Assembly: GCA_041395625.1 (NCBI GenBank)
Contig: JAWLAE010000003.1
Location: 124,001 to 188,000 of the forward strand
DNA from: CADEED01 sp041395625
GTDB lineage: Bacteria > Pseudomonadota > Gammaproteobacteria > Steroidobacterales > Steroidobacteraceae
Reading direction: 5' to 3'
DNA length: 64,000 nucleotides
In this document: positions 27,167-35,840 of the stretch, piece by piece
Layout: every line of letters starts with the position of its first letter
How positions within the stretch are numbered: the stretch's first letter is position 1
The notes under the pieces: model-generated
Database searches by the model: none
Told to the model about the DNA's origin: nothing
Seen by the model: the letters and a program-made list of their open reading frames with translations, nothing else
Made by a program: the position numbers and the translations under genes

Positions 27167-27538
27167 TCATTGCGGCTCGTCCTTGCGACGATTCACCTGC
27201 CACCCAAGACGCGCACTTATGCAGCCAGCGGTAAACGCCCAGGCAAGCGTGGCTGGAAGAATGAAGTAGGGGAGATCGAGACCTCTGCGAGAAAAATGCG
27301 CCGCAGTGTAGCTCCAGCTGCCCAGCATAACGACCGCAAAAAATAGACTGACTGCTACGTTGAGTCGACGAACAGCTTTGCTAAGAGAAAACTCCCGAAC
27401 GGCCAAAAGGCCCGCGACCAGAAACGGGATGACGCCCAGTATGGCAACTACTGCGGAGCCTGGATCAGCCAAGCCCACCAGCAGCCAAATGCCGGCCAGC
27501 AATCCTGCGAACTCCAAGCCGGCGCGTAGCACGTCCAT
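27167..27538 (-). CDS. Small membrane protein, tandem paralogue 1
   Basis: 123 residues with four hydrophobic segments. Shared family pattern with the next two genes: an N-terminal LEFAGLLAGIWLL, acidic D-P-G-S-A, then P-F-L-V-A-G-L-L-A-x-R and L-S-K-A. The family is unrecognised. Its ATG immediately follows the stop of the next paralogue, so at least two are on one transcript. The C-terminus is Lys/Arg/Asp-rich (NRRKDE), as in paralogue 3. Confidence 0.65.
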   Translation of the reverse strand: MDVLRAGLEFAGLLAGIWLLVGLADPGSAVVAILGVIPFLVAGLLAVREFSLSKAVRRLNVAVSLFFAVVMLGSWSYTAAHFSRRGLDLPYFILPATLAWAFTAGCISARLGWQVNRRKDEPQ

Positions 27539-27913
27539 TCACCTCCCCAAGCGATACGGCGTCGCAACACTGCTACGCCAAGCGGCTCGTCGCACATACT
27601 GTGAAGTCATGAATCTGGTTAGCCGCTGGGATCGCCAAGGCTGGTTGATGGCGAGCACAACCGCAAACGCGCATTGCAGGCGCCGCAGTGTCTCCCCAGA
27701 AATCGAAAGAATCGTGACCACGGGAATGGGGATGCGGGTCGAACCAATCCAGAGGACCGCCTTGCTCAGCGGTGTTTCCCGTAAAACGACGAGTCCCACG
27801 ACCAAGAATGGAATGGGAAAGACTGCTGCCACGACGGCGGATTCTGGATCAACGATTGTCATCAGCAGCCAGACACATACCAACATCGCGACAACTTGAA
27901 GGCCCGCTTGCAT
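27539..27913 (-). CDS. Small membrane protein, tandem paralogue 2 (diverged C-terminus)
   Basis: 124 residues. The N-terminal ~55 align with paralogues 1 and 3 (VCVWLLMTIVDPESAVVAA, then PFLVVGLVVLRE, PLSKAV). After that the similarity is lost and the rest is Arg-rich and not membrane-like, suggesting a frameshift or recombination. I could not restore the lost half by a single frame change. It may be a decaying copy. Confidence 0.5.
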   Translation of the reverse strand: MQAGLQVVAMLVCVWLLMTIVDPESAVVAAVFPIPFLVVGLVVLRETPLSKAVLWIGSTRIPIPVVTILSISGETLRRLQCAFAVVLAINQPWRSQRLTRFMTSQYVRRAAWRSSVATPYRLGR

Positions 27914-27962
27914 TACGAGCGCGTAGATCTGAATCGATCGATGAGCTGTCGCGTATTGTTAG

Positions 27963-28325
27963 TCAATTCAGATCATCATTCCGGCGATTCTTCTGCGGCA
28001 TGAATCGCGTACTGATACAGCTTGCCGCGAATGCAACGGCGAGAAAGGGTGGGAGAGCATAGAAAGGCAGGTCATGTCCCTTGCGAAATGCGGAATACAC
28101 GATGAATCCCCAGTTACCTAACATAACAACCGTGAAGAACACTTTGGCAATTGCGGGCACCAATCTCGCGGCTTTGCTCAATGATCCCTGCCGCATTGCC
28201 AATAGTCCCGCTACGAGAAACGGGATGGGAGCAATCACTGCGACCGCAGCCGAACCTGCATCGACCGCACTCATCAAAAACCAAATACACCCCAACAACC
28301 CAGCGAACTCCAAGACAGCGCGCAT
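27963..28325 (-). CDS. Small membrane protein, tandem paralogue 3
   Basis: 120 residues, four hydrophobic segments, full length relative to paralogue 1 (LEFAGLLGCIWFLM, DAGSAAVAV, PFLVAGLLAMRQGSLSKAA and a C-terminal NRRNDD). First in transcription order of the three. It stops 49 bp before paralogue 2. Function unknown. Confidence 0.65.
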   Translation of the reverse strand: MRAVLEFAGLLGCIWFLMSAVDAGSAAVAVIAPIPFLVAGLLAMRQGSLSKAARLVPAIAKVFFTVVMLGNWGFIVYSAFRKGHDLPFYALPPFLAVAFAASCISTRFMPQKNRRNDDLN

Positions 28326-28364
28326 TACACCGTTTCTCGAAGGAACGGACTCATCGGCGGGCGG

Positions 28365-28800
28365 TTAGTGCGCCAAGCAGTTAGATGCGTACTTGGCGAG
28401 GTCCTGCATCTGACCAAGGGTTGGCGTCGCCAGGGTAAGCTGCTTACCTGGCCTGACGACAAACATTCCACCGTAACCCGCTCCAGCTCGAGCTCCGGAC
28501 ATACCCATCGAGTCAACTTCCCATAGCGGCCCGGGAGCATCTGTCCACAATCCAAACGAAGGACCCCAGCCAGCATTCGCTTAAGTATGGAGCATGTGAT
28601 CGCTAGCGACGACGACGGCACGCGGTGCGAACACTTCGATGCGGGCGAAGTTGCGGTCCTCCACACCCAGATCGCGCAAGAGCTAAATCCATGGAGATGC
28701 TGTTGCGGTAGCGGCACGTTGGAACTGATCACGATCCTCGACCAGGAAACGCGGATCAGGCGGACCAACGCTTCCTCACTGTTGCCCAAGAACCGCGCTT
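28365..28800 (-). pseudogene. Decayed coding region beside tRNA-Gly
   Basis: One minus-strand frame reads protein-like text interrupted by several stops. The last piece, about 70 codons ending at 28365, is rich in Gly and hydrophobic residues (ARAGAGYGGMFVVRPGKQ, then LGQMQDLAKYASNC). Further upstream the same frame has two short protein-like pieces each ended by a stop. This looks like the wreck of a gene, lying between the tandem membrane paralogues and the 3' end of tRNA-Gly. No family was recognised. It could also be several tiny unrelated ORFs. Confidence 0.35.
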
Positions 28801-28835
28801 CGCCTTTCATCATCACCATAACTTGCTGATTTGCT

Positions 28836-28909
28836 TGGAGCGGGTGATGGGAATCGAACCCACGTTAGCAGCTTGGGAAGCTGCAGTTCTACCATTGAAC
28901 TACACCCGC
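28836..28909 (-). tRNA. tRNA-Gly (anticodon CCC)
   Basis: Minus-strand, 74 nt with encoded CCA. Acceptor stem GCGGGTG/CACCCGC, anticodon stem GCAGC/GCTGC around loop TTCCCAA (anticodon CCC, reading GGG), T-arm GTGGG-TTCGATT-CCCAT. The sequence resembles E. coli tRNA-Gly(CCC). Its 3' end faces the decayed and tandem-duplicated region at 27.1-28.8 kb, a common insertion site for mobile DNA, but no second copy of the tRNA 3' end was found. Confidence 0.96.
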
Positions 28910-28975
28910 GCACGGTGAGCCGGCCGGTTATCTGGGAGAATAGCCATCCCCTCGTCGAACGACAACCACCGGCCG

Positions 28976-29590
28976 ATGGCGCAGCTCTCCTCCGCGGCAC
29001 GCGAAGCATTTCCCGACCACCTGATAGCGATGGCCCTGCCGATGGAGTCGCGCGGTCTGCTCGAGCGCGCCGGCGCGCCGCTCCTTTATACGGGCGTCGG
29101 CAAGCTGCTGGCGGCCATGGCGCTGACGCGGCGCCTGGCCGATTATCGACACGCGGGCGTACCGATGCCGCTGGTCGTCAATCTGGGCACGGCGGGCAGT
29201 CGTCACCTGCCGTCGGGATCGCTGGTGGCGTGCCACCGTTTCATGCAGCGCGACATGGACGTCAGCGGCCTGGGCTTTGTGCGTGGCGAGACACCCTACG
29301 ACGAGGTGCCGCCGACGATCGAGATGCCCGAACACTTCCACACTCTGCCGCACTGTGTCTGTTCGACTGCGGATTCGTTCGCCACTCACGAGCACGCGAT
29401 CGATGGCGACGTGGTAGTCGATATGGAAGCGTTCGCACTGGCGCGGGTCTGCGTGGCCGAGGGCGCGCGCTTCGCCTGCGCCAAGTACGTGACGGACGGC
29501 GCGGATGGTACGGCCGGCAACGACTGGCGTACGGCGCTCGAAGGCGCCTCGCTCGCGTTCGCCGCGCTGTATGCGACCATGCCGCGATGA
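28976..29590 (+). CDS. Purine/MTA-type nucleosidase family protein
   Basis: 204 residues. The PNP/UDP phosphorylase fold is indicated by GVGKLLAAMALTRRL, VVNLGTAGS and the signature VVDMEAFALARV whose Met-Glu binds ribose in MTA/SAH nucleosidases. It probably cleaves a nucleoside to base plus ribose; the exact substrate cannot be read. The annotated ATG could also be 18 codons further on (MALPMESRG), where the family often begins. Its stop overlaps the trmB start (ATGA), so they are co-translated. Confidence 0.8.
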   Translation: MAQLSSAAREAFPDHLIAMALPMESRGLLERAGAPLLYTGVGKLLAAMALTRRLADYRHAGVPMPLVVNLGTAGSRHLPSGSLVACHRFMQRDMDVSGLGFVRGETPYDEVPPTIEMPEHFHTLPHCVCSTADSFATHEHAIDGDVVVDMEAFALARVCVAEGARFACAKYVTDGADGTAGNDWRTALEGASLAFAALYATMPR

Positions 29591-30273
29591 ACAACGTCCA
29601 TCACCGCTCGATCCGCAGCTTCGTGGTGCGCGCGGGGCGCACGACGGCGGGGCAGGCGCGGGCACTGGCGGATCTCTGGCCTGTGTATGGCATCGAGTTC
29701 TCGCCGCAGCCCCTGGATCTCGACGTGGTATTCGGCCGGCATGGGCCACGCGTCGTCGAGATCGGCTTTGGCAACGGCGAGCACCTGGCAGCACTCGCCG
29801 CTCAGCACCCCGAGCGGGACTACCTCGGCATCGAGGTTCACCGTCCGGGCGTCGGCCATCTTATGTTGTTAGCCGAGGCGAATCGATCGACCAACGTGCG
29901 CGCCATCTGTCACGACGCGGTGGACGTGCTCGCGGAGCAGATACCGCCGGCCTCGATCGACGAGCTGCTGATCCTGTTTCCAGATCCCTGGCACAAGAAG
30001 CGCCATCACAAGCGGCGCTTGATCCAGCCGGAATTCGTGAATCTGGCGGTCGCGCGGCTCAAGCCCGGTGGCGTGCTGCGGCTCGCCACGGACTGGCAGC
30101 CGTACGCCGAGCAGATGCTGGAAGTTCTGCGTAACAACTCGTCCCTGGCAAACCTCTCGCCGACCAACGACTGGATGCCTCGCCCGGATGAGCGCGCGCC
30201 TACCCGCTTCGAGAAGCGCGGCGCACGGCTGGGGCACGGCGTCTGGGATCTGGCGTTCGAGCGGCGCGCCTGA
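29587..30273 (+). CDS. trmB: tRNA (guanine-N7-)-methyltransferase TrmB
   Basis: 228 residues. Makes m7G at position 46 in tRNA variable loops. Visible: EIGFGNGEHL (SAM motif I), YLGIEVHRPGVG, the family hallmark LFPDPWHKKRHHKRR for tRNA contact, and LATDWQPYAEQM. I chose the ATG at 29587, which overlaps the nucleosidase stop; the longer open frame back to 28831 runs through the nucleosidase and tRNA genes and is not real. Confidence 0.96.
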   Translation: MNNVHHRSIRSFVVRAGRTTAGQARALADLWPVYGIEFSPQPLDLDVVFGRHGPRVVEIGFGNGEHLAALAAQHPERDYLGIEVHRPGVGHLMLLAEANRSTNVRAICHDAVDVLAEQIPPASIDELLILFPDPWHKKRHHKRRLIQPEFVNLAVARLKPGGVLRLATDWQPYAEQMLEVLRNNSSLANLSPTNDWMPRPDERAPTRFEKRGARLGHGVWDLAFERRA

Positions 30274-30321
30274 CGCGGCAGGCCGCCGGGCACGGGGCAT
30301 ACTTGCATTTGTCTCCTTCAG

Positions 30322-30347
30322 GACTCAATATATGCATTTAATGAGTC
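30322..30347. promoter_or_regulatory. Inverted repeat, probable HipB operator
   Basis: GACTCA and TGAGTC face each other across 14 AT-rich bases, 16 bp before the hipB start. HipB-type repressors bind palindromes of this kind to autoregulate their operon. The AT-rich spacer (TATATGCATT) may hold the -10 element. A perfect 6-bp arm pair in this GC-rich DNA is unlikely to be chance. Confidence 0.6.
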
Positions 30348-30362
30348 TTGAAAGATACAAAA

Positions 30363-30677
30363 ATGCCAACCCCCACGTTACCATCGAACGCTGTCCGACG
30401 AGCATTGCGCAAACTGGGTGCCGACATCAAGGATGCGCGCCGACGGCGCAAGCTGACGACGACTGTCGTGGCCGAACGTGCGTTCACCACACGCAAGAGC
30501 TTGCAACGCGTCGAGCAAGGCGATTTCGCTGTCAGCAGTGGCATCTATGCGTCGGTATTGCTCGCGCTTGGCATGCTCGAGCGCCTGGCTGATCTCGCCG
30601 ATCCTGCGACGGACGAGCTCGGCCTAGCACTCTCTGCCGCGGATCTGCCGCAGCGTGTTCGCACGCCGAAGCGATGA
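30363..30677 (+). CDS. hipB: HipB-like XRE antitoxin
   Basis: 104 residues from the ATG at 30363. A helix-turn-helix region (about 25-75) shows LTTTVVAERAFTTRKSLQRVEQGD, an XRE/Cro-type DNA reader. It precedes and overlaps a HipA-family kinase gene (ATGA), the order of type II hipBA modules, in which the antitoxin binds the toxin and represses the operon through upstream palindromes. One such palindrome is present. Confidence 0.85.
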   Translation: MPTPTLPSNAVRRALRKLGADIKDARRRRKLTTTVVAERAFTTRKSLQRVEQGDFAVSSGIYASVLLALGMLERLADLADPATDELGLALSAADLPQRVRTPKR

Positions 30678-31924
30678 GCGCCATCGAGGTACATATTTCG
30701 CTCGAGGGTGAGACGCACAGAGTTGGCACCCTGTTCCGACAGGCCGCTCGTGGTCGCGAATCCGTGACATTTCAGTATCACGCCGATTGGCGTCGACATC
30801 CGGCGGCGTTCTCGCTCGAGCCGAGTCTTGCCGTCGGAGAGGGCACGTTTCATCCAGACGGCGGCCGAGAGATGTTTGGTTCGATCGGCGACTCCGCGCC
30901 GGACACTTGGGGCCGACGACTCATGCAGCGCGCGGAGCGCCGCCGAGCCCACGCCGAAGGCCGCACACCCCGGACGCTCCACGAATCTGACTACCTGTTA
31001 GGCGTGACGGATGTTGCCCGGATGGGAGCGCTGCGTTTCAGACTGCCTGAAGACCCGGAGTTTCAGCGGCCGATCAACACGGGGGTACCGGGCTTTGTCC
31101 AGCTTCCACGGCTGCTCGCAAGTTCAGAGCGCATCGAGCGCGACCAGGCGACAGACGAGGACATCGCAATGATTTTTGCGCCTGGCTCGTCACTCGGGGG
31201 CGCTCGTCCCAAAGCCTCGGTCATCGACAAGAGCGGCGCGCTGGCCATCGCCAAGTTCCCGCGGCCGAGTGACGACTACAGCATGGAAACCTGGGAGCAC
31301 ATCGCGTTGTCGCTCGCGGCGCAAGCCGGGATCTCGACCCCGCGCCATGAGCTTCTGCGTGTCGGCGATCAGCCGGTACTCATCTCGTGGCGCTTCGATC
31401 GAGCCGGGGCGGTACGAATTCCGTTTCTGTCTGCCATGTCCATGTTGCAAGCGCGCGACGGGGAGCGCGCCAGCTATCCGGAAATCGTCGACAGCCTGGT
31501 TCAACACGGCGCTCGTACACAAGCGGACTCGGTCGAGCTGTTTCGGCGAATGCTCTTCAATATTCTGATATCCAATGTCGACGATCACTTGCGCAATCAC
31601 GGCTTCCTCTGGTCCGGTCGCTCAGGCTGGAGTCTGACGCCCGTCTACGACCTGAATCCTACTCCCGTCGATCTAAAGCCGCGTATCCTGACGACTAACA
31701 TAAGCCTGGAGGAGGCAACATGCTCGCTGCAGCTGGCGCTCGATCAAGCGGGGCTGTTCGGCATTCCAGCACCGGACGCGATCAGCATCGCGGCTAGCGT
31801 TGGCCGGGCCGTTGCAGAATGGCGCAAGCTGGCTGCCAGAATAGGCGAAAGCCCGGCTCGCATAGAGCGAATGGCGAGTGCGTTCGAACATGCGGATCTT
31901 GAGAGCGCATTGGCGCTACAATAG
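30674..31924 (+). CDS. hipA: HipA-family toxin kinase
   Basis: 416 residues. Typical HipA features in order: N-terminal beta domain (VGTLFRQAARG), FGSIGDSAPDTWGRRLM, the P-loop-like SSLGGARPKAS, KFPRPSDD with the ATP-binding Lys, the catalytic NVDDHLRNHGF with Asp, and the metal-binding YDLNP. HipA kinases phosphorylate glutamyl-tRNA synthetase or related targets and cause dormancy. All key residues look intact, so the toxin is probably active and restrained by the adjacent antitoxin. It is not in a visible phage or island context. Confidence 0.92.
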   Translation: MSAIEVHISLEGETHRVGTLFRQAARGRESVTFQYHADWRRHPAAFSLEPSLAVGEGTFHPDGGREMFGSIGDSAPDTWGRRLMQRAERRRAHAEGRTPRTLHESDYLLGVTDVARMGALRFRLPEDPEFQRPINTGVPGFVQLPRLLASSERIERDQATDEDIAMIFAPGSSLGGARPKASVIDKSGALAIAKFPRPSDDYSMETWEHIALSLAAQAGISTPRHELLRVGDQPVLISWRFDRAGAVRIPFLSAMSMLQARDGERASYPEIVDSLVQHGARTQADSVELFRRMLFNILISNVDDHLRNHGFLWSGRSGWSLTPVYDLNPTPVDLKPRILTTNISLEEATCSLQLALDQAGLFGIPAPDAISIAASVGRAVAEWRKLAARIGESPARIERMASAFEHADLESALALQ

Positions 31925-31960
31925 AGTAGTCACACGCGCACCGCCTCAGGGGGACACGGC

Positions 31961-32392
31961 ATGGCTGTTTTCCGCTCGAAGATCGACGTTTGGCTGGCGG
32001 TTGTCATGACAGGTGCCGCCATTGTCGCGCTGGCAGCGATCGTGCCGCTCGCACGGCTGCCGAGCGCCGGCATATGGATCGCCGCCCTGTTGGCTGGCGT
32101 CGGCGTGGCCTTGCCACTCTGGGTGCTGCTCGGCACGCACTACACGCTCACGGATTCGACATTGCAGGTCCGCAGCGGTCCATTTCGCTGGCGGATCCCG
32201 CTGTCCGAGATCAACGGGATCGAACACACTCGCAGTCCGCTCTCGAGCCCGGCGCTCTCGCTCGACCGGCTGCAGATCAGTTATGGCCGCGGCAGCTTGC
32301 TGATGATTTCACCGCGCGACCGGGATGCGTTCATGCGCGAGCTGGCGGCGCGCGGGGTCGCGGCCGCCGCTACCGCGCAGCTCGCTTCTTGA
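31961..32392 (+). CDS. Bacterial PH-domain membrane protein
   Basis: 143 residues: two N-terminal transmembrane helices (about 11-32 and 36-58) and a cytoplasmic PH-like domain with the family core YTLTDSTLQVRSGPFRWRIP, then PALSLDRLQISYG and ISPRDRDAFM, matching the bPH_6 group. Function unknown. It is convergent with the dedA gene; their coding 3' ends overlap by 23 bp. Confidence 0.85.
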   Translation: MAVFRSKIDVWLAVVMTGAAIVALAAIVPLARLPSAGIWIAALLAGVGVALPLWVLLGTHYTLTDSTLQVRSGPFRWRIPLSEINGIEHTRSPLSSPALSLDRLQISYGRGSLLMISPRDRDAFMRELAARGVAAAATAQLAS

Positions 32393-32975
32393 AAGTAACG
32401 ACCCGATAAAGATACACGCCGACGATCACGACGAGCACCATCTGCGCGACCGGGTTCAGCCAGTCGCCCACCTGATCGTATTGCTCGTGCAGCACATAGC
32501 CCACGGCGGTCAGCCCGCCTACCCAGAGGATCGAGCCAGCCGCCGACCACAGCAGGAACTGCGGCCAAGGCATGGCGACGAGTCCGGCTGGTACGGAGAT
32601 CAGGGTCCGCACGGTCGGCACCATGCGTCCGAAGAAAACCGCCAATCGCCCGCGCCGATCGAACCAGCGGTCCGTACGATCGATATCATCCGCCGACACG
32701 GCGAGCCAGCGTCCGTGCCGGTCCGCCCACGTCTTCAGCCGCTCGCTGCTCAGCCAACGGCCCGCGGCGTACCACGGCAGCGTACCAAGCAACGAGCCGG
32801 CGGTCCCGGCCAGCACGACGCCGGTCGTACTCATCTCGCCGCGCGCCGCCGCAAACCCCGCGAAGGGCATGATCAGCTCTGACGGTATCGGCGGGAACAC
32901 GTTCTCGAGAATCATCAATGCGACGATGCCGAGATAGCCGTAGCTCTCGAAAATGCCGATGATCCATTCAGCCAT
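32370..32975 (-). CDS. DedA family membrane protein
   Basis: 201 residues with about five membrane segments. DedA/VTT-superfamily motifs are visible: ENVFPPIPSE near the start, then FGRMVPTVRTLISVPAGLVAMPWPQF, containing the conserved Arg residues. DedA proteins are inner-membrane carriers recycling undecaprenyl phosphate or other lipids. It stands alone on the minus strand, with its 3' end overlapping the PH-domain gene. Confidence 0.93.
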   Translation of the reverse strand: MAEWIIGIFESYGYLGIVALMILENVFPPIPSELIMPFAGFAAARGEMSTTGVVLAGTAGSLLGTLPWYAAGRWLSSERLKTWADRHGRWLAVSADDIDRTDRWFDRRGRLAVFFGRMVPTVRTLISVPAGLVAMPWPQFLLWSAAGSILWVGGLTAVGYVLHEQYDQVGDWLNPVAQMVLVVIVGVYLYRVVTFKKRAAR

Positions 32976-33037
32976 ACGGCATTCTCCGTCCTAGTTAGTT
33001 CGCCGCGCCATCGGCTACGGCCTACCGCGCGTGCTCG

Positions 33038-33664
33038 TCAAAAGAAGCTGGCGCGAATGCCTGCAACGATGAACTCGACGGCCAGTGCCCCCAGGATGAC
33101 GCCGAACAGGCGATTGGCGACGTTGGTGCCGGTGACGCCGATCACCCGCATCAACGGCGTCGCCACCCACATCGCCAGCAGGCACAGCAGCAGCACGACG
33201 ATGGCGCACAGAAACAGCGCTGTGAACTTCACCGGATGTTGCGTAATGGGTACGGGGCCAAACCACAGCAGCATGGTGGTCAGCGCACCCGGACCGGCCA
33301 TCAGTGGAAAGGCGAGCGGAAACACCGAAATATCGGCTCGCTTGCGGTTCTCGGCCTGCTCGTCGGTGGTCGTGCGCGTGCCCGATTCGCGCGCGAACAC
33401 CATCTCCAGCGCGATGAGGAACAGCAACAGTCCGCCAAAAATCCGGAACGAATCGATCGAGATGCCCATTGCGCCCAGGAATGCGGCGCCTGCGAGCGCG
33501 AACAGCAAGAGTATGAAGCTCGCCACGACGACCGCCTTGATCGCCATCCGGTGCTTGTACTGCGCATTCGCGCCTTCGGTAAGCCCGGAGAAGATCGGGA
33601 TCAAGGAGATCGGCTCCACCACGACGAAGAACACGATGAAGAATTTGATCAACTGCTCAATCAT
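33038..33664 (-). CDS. MarC family membrane protein
   Basis: About 208 residues from the ATG at 33664 (the in-frame TTG five codons upstream is less likely). Six hydrophobic segments; MarC/UPF0056 motifs VEPISLIPIFSGLT, IFGGLLLFLIALEM and FPLAFPLMAGPGALT. Despite the name the family has no proven drug-resistance role. Single gene between dedA and a divergent small acidic protein gene. Confidence 0.93.
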   Translation of the reverse strand: MIEQLIKFFIVFFVVVEPISLIPIFSGLTEGANAQYKHRMAIKAVVVASFILLLFALAGAAFLGAMGISIDSFRIFGGLLLFLIALEMVFARESGTRTTTDEQAENRKRADISVFPLAFPLMAGPGALTTMLLWFGPVPITQHPVKFTALFLCAIVVLLLCLLAMWVATPLMRVIGVTGTNVANRLFGVILGALAVEFIVAGIRASFF

Positions 33665-33816
33665 GATGCTCTGCGCCAATTATCCCGACTTGAAAGCGAA
33701 ACGTTCCGGGAGCAACATGAAGTCGAAGCTCGCGAAATCGCGCGCAGCATACCAGCGGCGCACAGGCTTCGCGCAGCAGCCGGAATCAACTCGGGGGCGT
33801 TTCGGAGGGTAATGCA

Positions 33817-34137
33817 ATGCTCAATCCTCGGCCCATCGTGGGCGACTGGTACCGTTTCAAGGACGGCGAGAAGTTCGAAGTTGTTGCGGTCGATGTCGAC
33901 GACGGCACGGTCGACCTGCAGTATTACGACGGCACGATCGAAGAGCTGGATATCGAGGACTGGGTCAGCGAGGCCAGCGCGGGCCGCGTCGAAACCATCG
34001 AACCACCCGAAGACTGGAGCGGCTCGGTGGATGCGGACGGCGATGACGAAGAACCGATTTCCACCGACAACTATTATGTCGATGACGAAAAGAAGCAATA
34101 CGCTAGCCGTCTCGACGACCTGGATCTGTTCGAGTAG
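33817..34137 (+). CDS. DUF6763-type small acidic protein
   Basis: 106 residues, strongly acidic with a C-terminal Asp/Glu-rich tail. It starts with MLNPRPIVGDWYRFKDGEKF, the signature of a small uncharacterised gammaproteobacterial family (DUF6763), followed by a Tudor/SH3-like stretch (VDLQYYDGTIEELDIEDW). No membrane or signal segment. Its 3' end overlaps the Rieske gene's 3' end by 35 bp on the opposite strand. Confidence 0.8.
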   Translation: MLNPRPIVGDWYRFKDGEKFEVVAVDVDDGTVDLQYYDGTIEELDIEDWVSEASAGRVETIEPPEDWSGSVDADGDDEEPISTDNYYVDDEKKQYASRLDDLDLFE

Positions 34138-34513
34138 TGCCGTTCGCTAACAACTCGGCGTCCGCCTCCGGCGCCAGCAGCACGTAGCCGTTCGTCACCT
34201 CGATTGGTACGGGCGTCAGTGCCTGTCCGGCGCATGGCCCAGCCACGCACAATCCGGTTTCCTTCTCGAACAACGCACCATGCGAACTGCACACCAGCAA
34301 CGTGCGGTCTGGTGTCAGGAACTTGTGTGGCCTGAGATTGAGTCCATGCCCCGCATGCGGGCAGCGATTGACGTAGGCTGCTGCACCACCTGCGGTACCG
34401 ACCACCACCCCTCGCAGCGGCCACGAGCCCTCGCCTACCGTGAACCCGCGGCTGCCCGTGTCGCGCAGTTCGGCCAGCGAGCAGAGCACCCGTTCGAGAT
34501 CAATTTCCGGCAT
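34103..34513 (-). CDS. Rieske [2Fe-2S] protein
   Basis: 136 residues. The two cluster-binding boxes are C-P-H-A-G-H (about residue 50) and C-S-S-H-G-A-L-F (about 74), as in NirD/ferredoxin-type Rieske proteins. No signal or membrane anchor, so it is probably a cytoplasmic electron-transfer component. Its start lies within the last codons of ampG (14-bp overlap), so they share a message. The partner enzyme is not in the window. Confidence 0.88.
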   Translation of the reverse strand: MPEIDLERVLCSLAELRDTGSRGFTVGEGSWPLRGVVVGTAGGAAAYVNRCPHAGHGLNLRPHKFLTPDRTLLVCSSHGALFEKETGLCVAGPCAGQALTPVPIEVTNGYVLLAPEADAELLANGTTRTDPGRRDG

Positions 34514-35840
34514 CCCGCTCGATCTCGGTCTTGCCAGCCGACCCCAGCGCGCTGTCCACCAGTCCCGTGCGCATCATGTACCAGAACAGCAATACACCCG
34601 GCACGGCCACGATGGTGGTCAGCAGATAGAAATTGACGTAGCCCAGGCTCTCGATGAGGCCGCCCGCCGTCGTGCCGGTGAGCAAACGACCGACGACGCT
34701 CGCGCCGGCGCTGATCAGCGCGTACTGCGAAGCTGTGAACCGCAGATTGCACAGCGCCGAGAAGAACGCCACCACCACCACGCCACCGAAGCCGCTCGCC
34801 AGATTCTCGAAGCCGATCGCACCCGCCATCCCCCAGTTGCTGTGGCCGGCCGCCGCGAGCACCGCGAAACTCAGGTTCGAGACCGCCATCAGCACCAGCG
34901 CTAACAACACAGACCGCTTCATGCCAATCCGTGCGTACAACACGCCGCCGATGAAAATGCCGATGAGATAGGCCCAGAAGCCAAAGCCCACGTCGTAGAT
35001 GGCGATCTCATCGTTGCTGAAGCCGAGATCGTTGAACAACAGGCGAAATGTGAGGTTGGCGAGTGTGTCGCCCACCTTGTGCACCAGTACGAACAACAGC
35101 ACCAACACGGCACCCGAGCGCTTCAGGAACTCGGTGAAGGGCTCGACGATCGCCGCCCAGATGTCCGCGAGCGGCTTCTTGTCGATCGCGACCACGTGCC
35201 GCAGGGGCTCGCCGACGATCAGGCCGGTGAGCATCGCCGGCAGCGCGAACGCGGCGCAGGCGATATAAGCCGCCGACCAGCCTGAACGGGCCGCCACCAC
35301 CAGCGCGAGTGCACCCGCGCTGACCGAGCCGATGCGCCAGCCATACTGCGACATGCCGGAGCCGACACCCAACTGGTAGGGCTTGAGTGTCTCGATGCGA
35401 TACGCGTCGATGACGATGTCGTAAGTGGCACCCGCCACACCGACCAGCACCGCCGCGACCACCGTCGACTGAATACTGGCGCTGGGATCGACCAGTGCCA
35501 GATTGACGACTGCGGCGATCGTGAGCGCACCGGCGAACAGCAACCACGACACACGCTGGCCGAGCCGCCCGATGAGCGGCAACTGTACGCCATCGACGAC
35601 CCACGCCCAGAAGACCTTCAGGTTGTAGACCAGGAACGCGAGCGTGAATGCGGTGACGGTCTTCTTGTCGATACCGTCCTGCGCGAGTCGGGTCGTTAGT
35701 GTCGCGCCGATCATCGCATACGGAAAACCCGACGAGACGCCAACGAAGAACGCCGCCAGGGATTCCTTCTCGAGGTACGGCTTGAGCGAGCCCCATAGGC
35801 TGCGCGTCCCCGTGCCCGCGCTGCCAGCACCGCCGCTCAC
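34500..35840 (-). CDS. ampG: AmpG-like muropeptide permease (MFS)
   Basis: 446 residues with about 12-14 membrane helices. AmpG hallmarks: FFVGVSSGFPYAMIGATL near the start, then FWAWVVDGVQLP and YDIVIDAYRIE. The protein imports anhydro-muropeptides for cell-wall recycling and is indirectly tied to beta-lactamase induction. The start overlaps the xthA stop by 4 bp, and the 3' end overlaps the Rieske gene. The substrate assignment is by family. Confidence 0.9.
   Translation of the reverse strand: MSGGAGSAGTGTRSLWGSLKPYLEKESLAAFFVGVSSGFPYAMIGATLTTRLAQDGIDKKTVTAFTLAFLVYNLKVFWAWVVDGVQLPLIGRLGQRVSWLLFAGALTIAAVVNLALVDPSASIQSTVVAAVLVGVAGATYDIVIDAYRIETLKPYQLGVGSGMSQYGWRIGSVSAGALALVVAARSGWSAAYIACAAFALPAMLTGLIVGEPLRHVVAIDKKPLADIWAAIVEPFTEFLKRSGAVLVLLFVLVHKVGDTLANLTFRLLFNDLGFSNDEIAIYDVGFGFWAYLIGIFIGGVLYARIGMKRSVLLALVLMAVSNLSFAVLAAAGHSNWGMAGAIGFENLASGFGGVVVVAFFSALCNLRFTASQYALISAGASVVGRLLTGTTAGGLIESLGYVNFYLLTTIVAVPGVLLFWYMMRTGLVDSALGSAGKTEIERDAGN

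Noticed and set aside
27100..28910. Complete genomic island bounded by a tRNA att repeat
   Set aside because: No integrase and no second copy of the tRNA-Gly 3' end could be found within the window.
28831..30273. 480-residue reading in the trmB frame
   Set aside because: It crosses the tRNA-Gly and the nucleosidase gene; the real TrmB starts at 29587 with an ATGA overlap.
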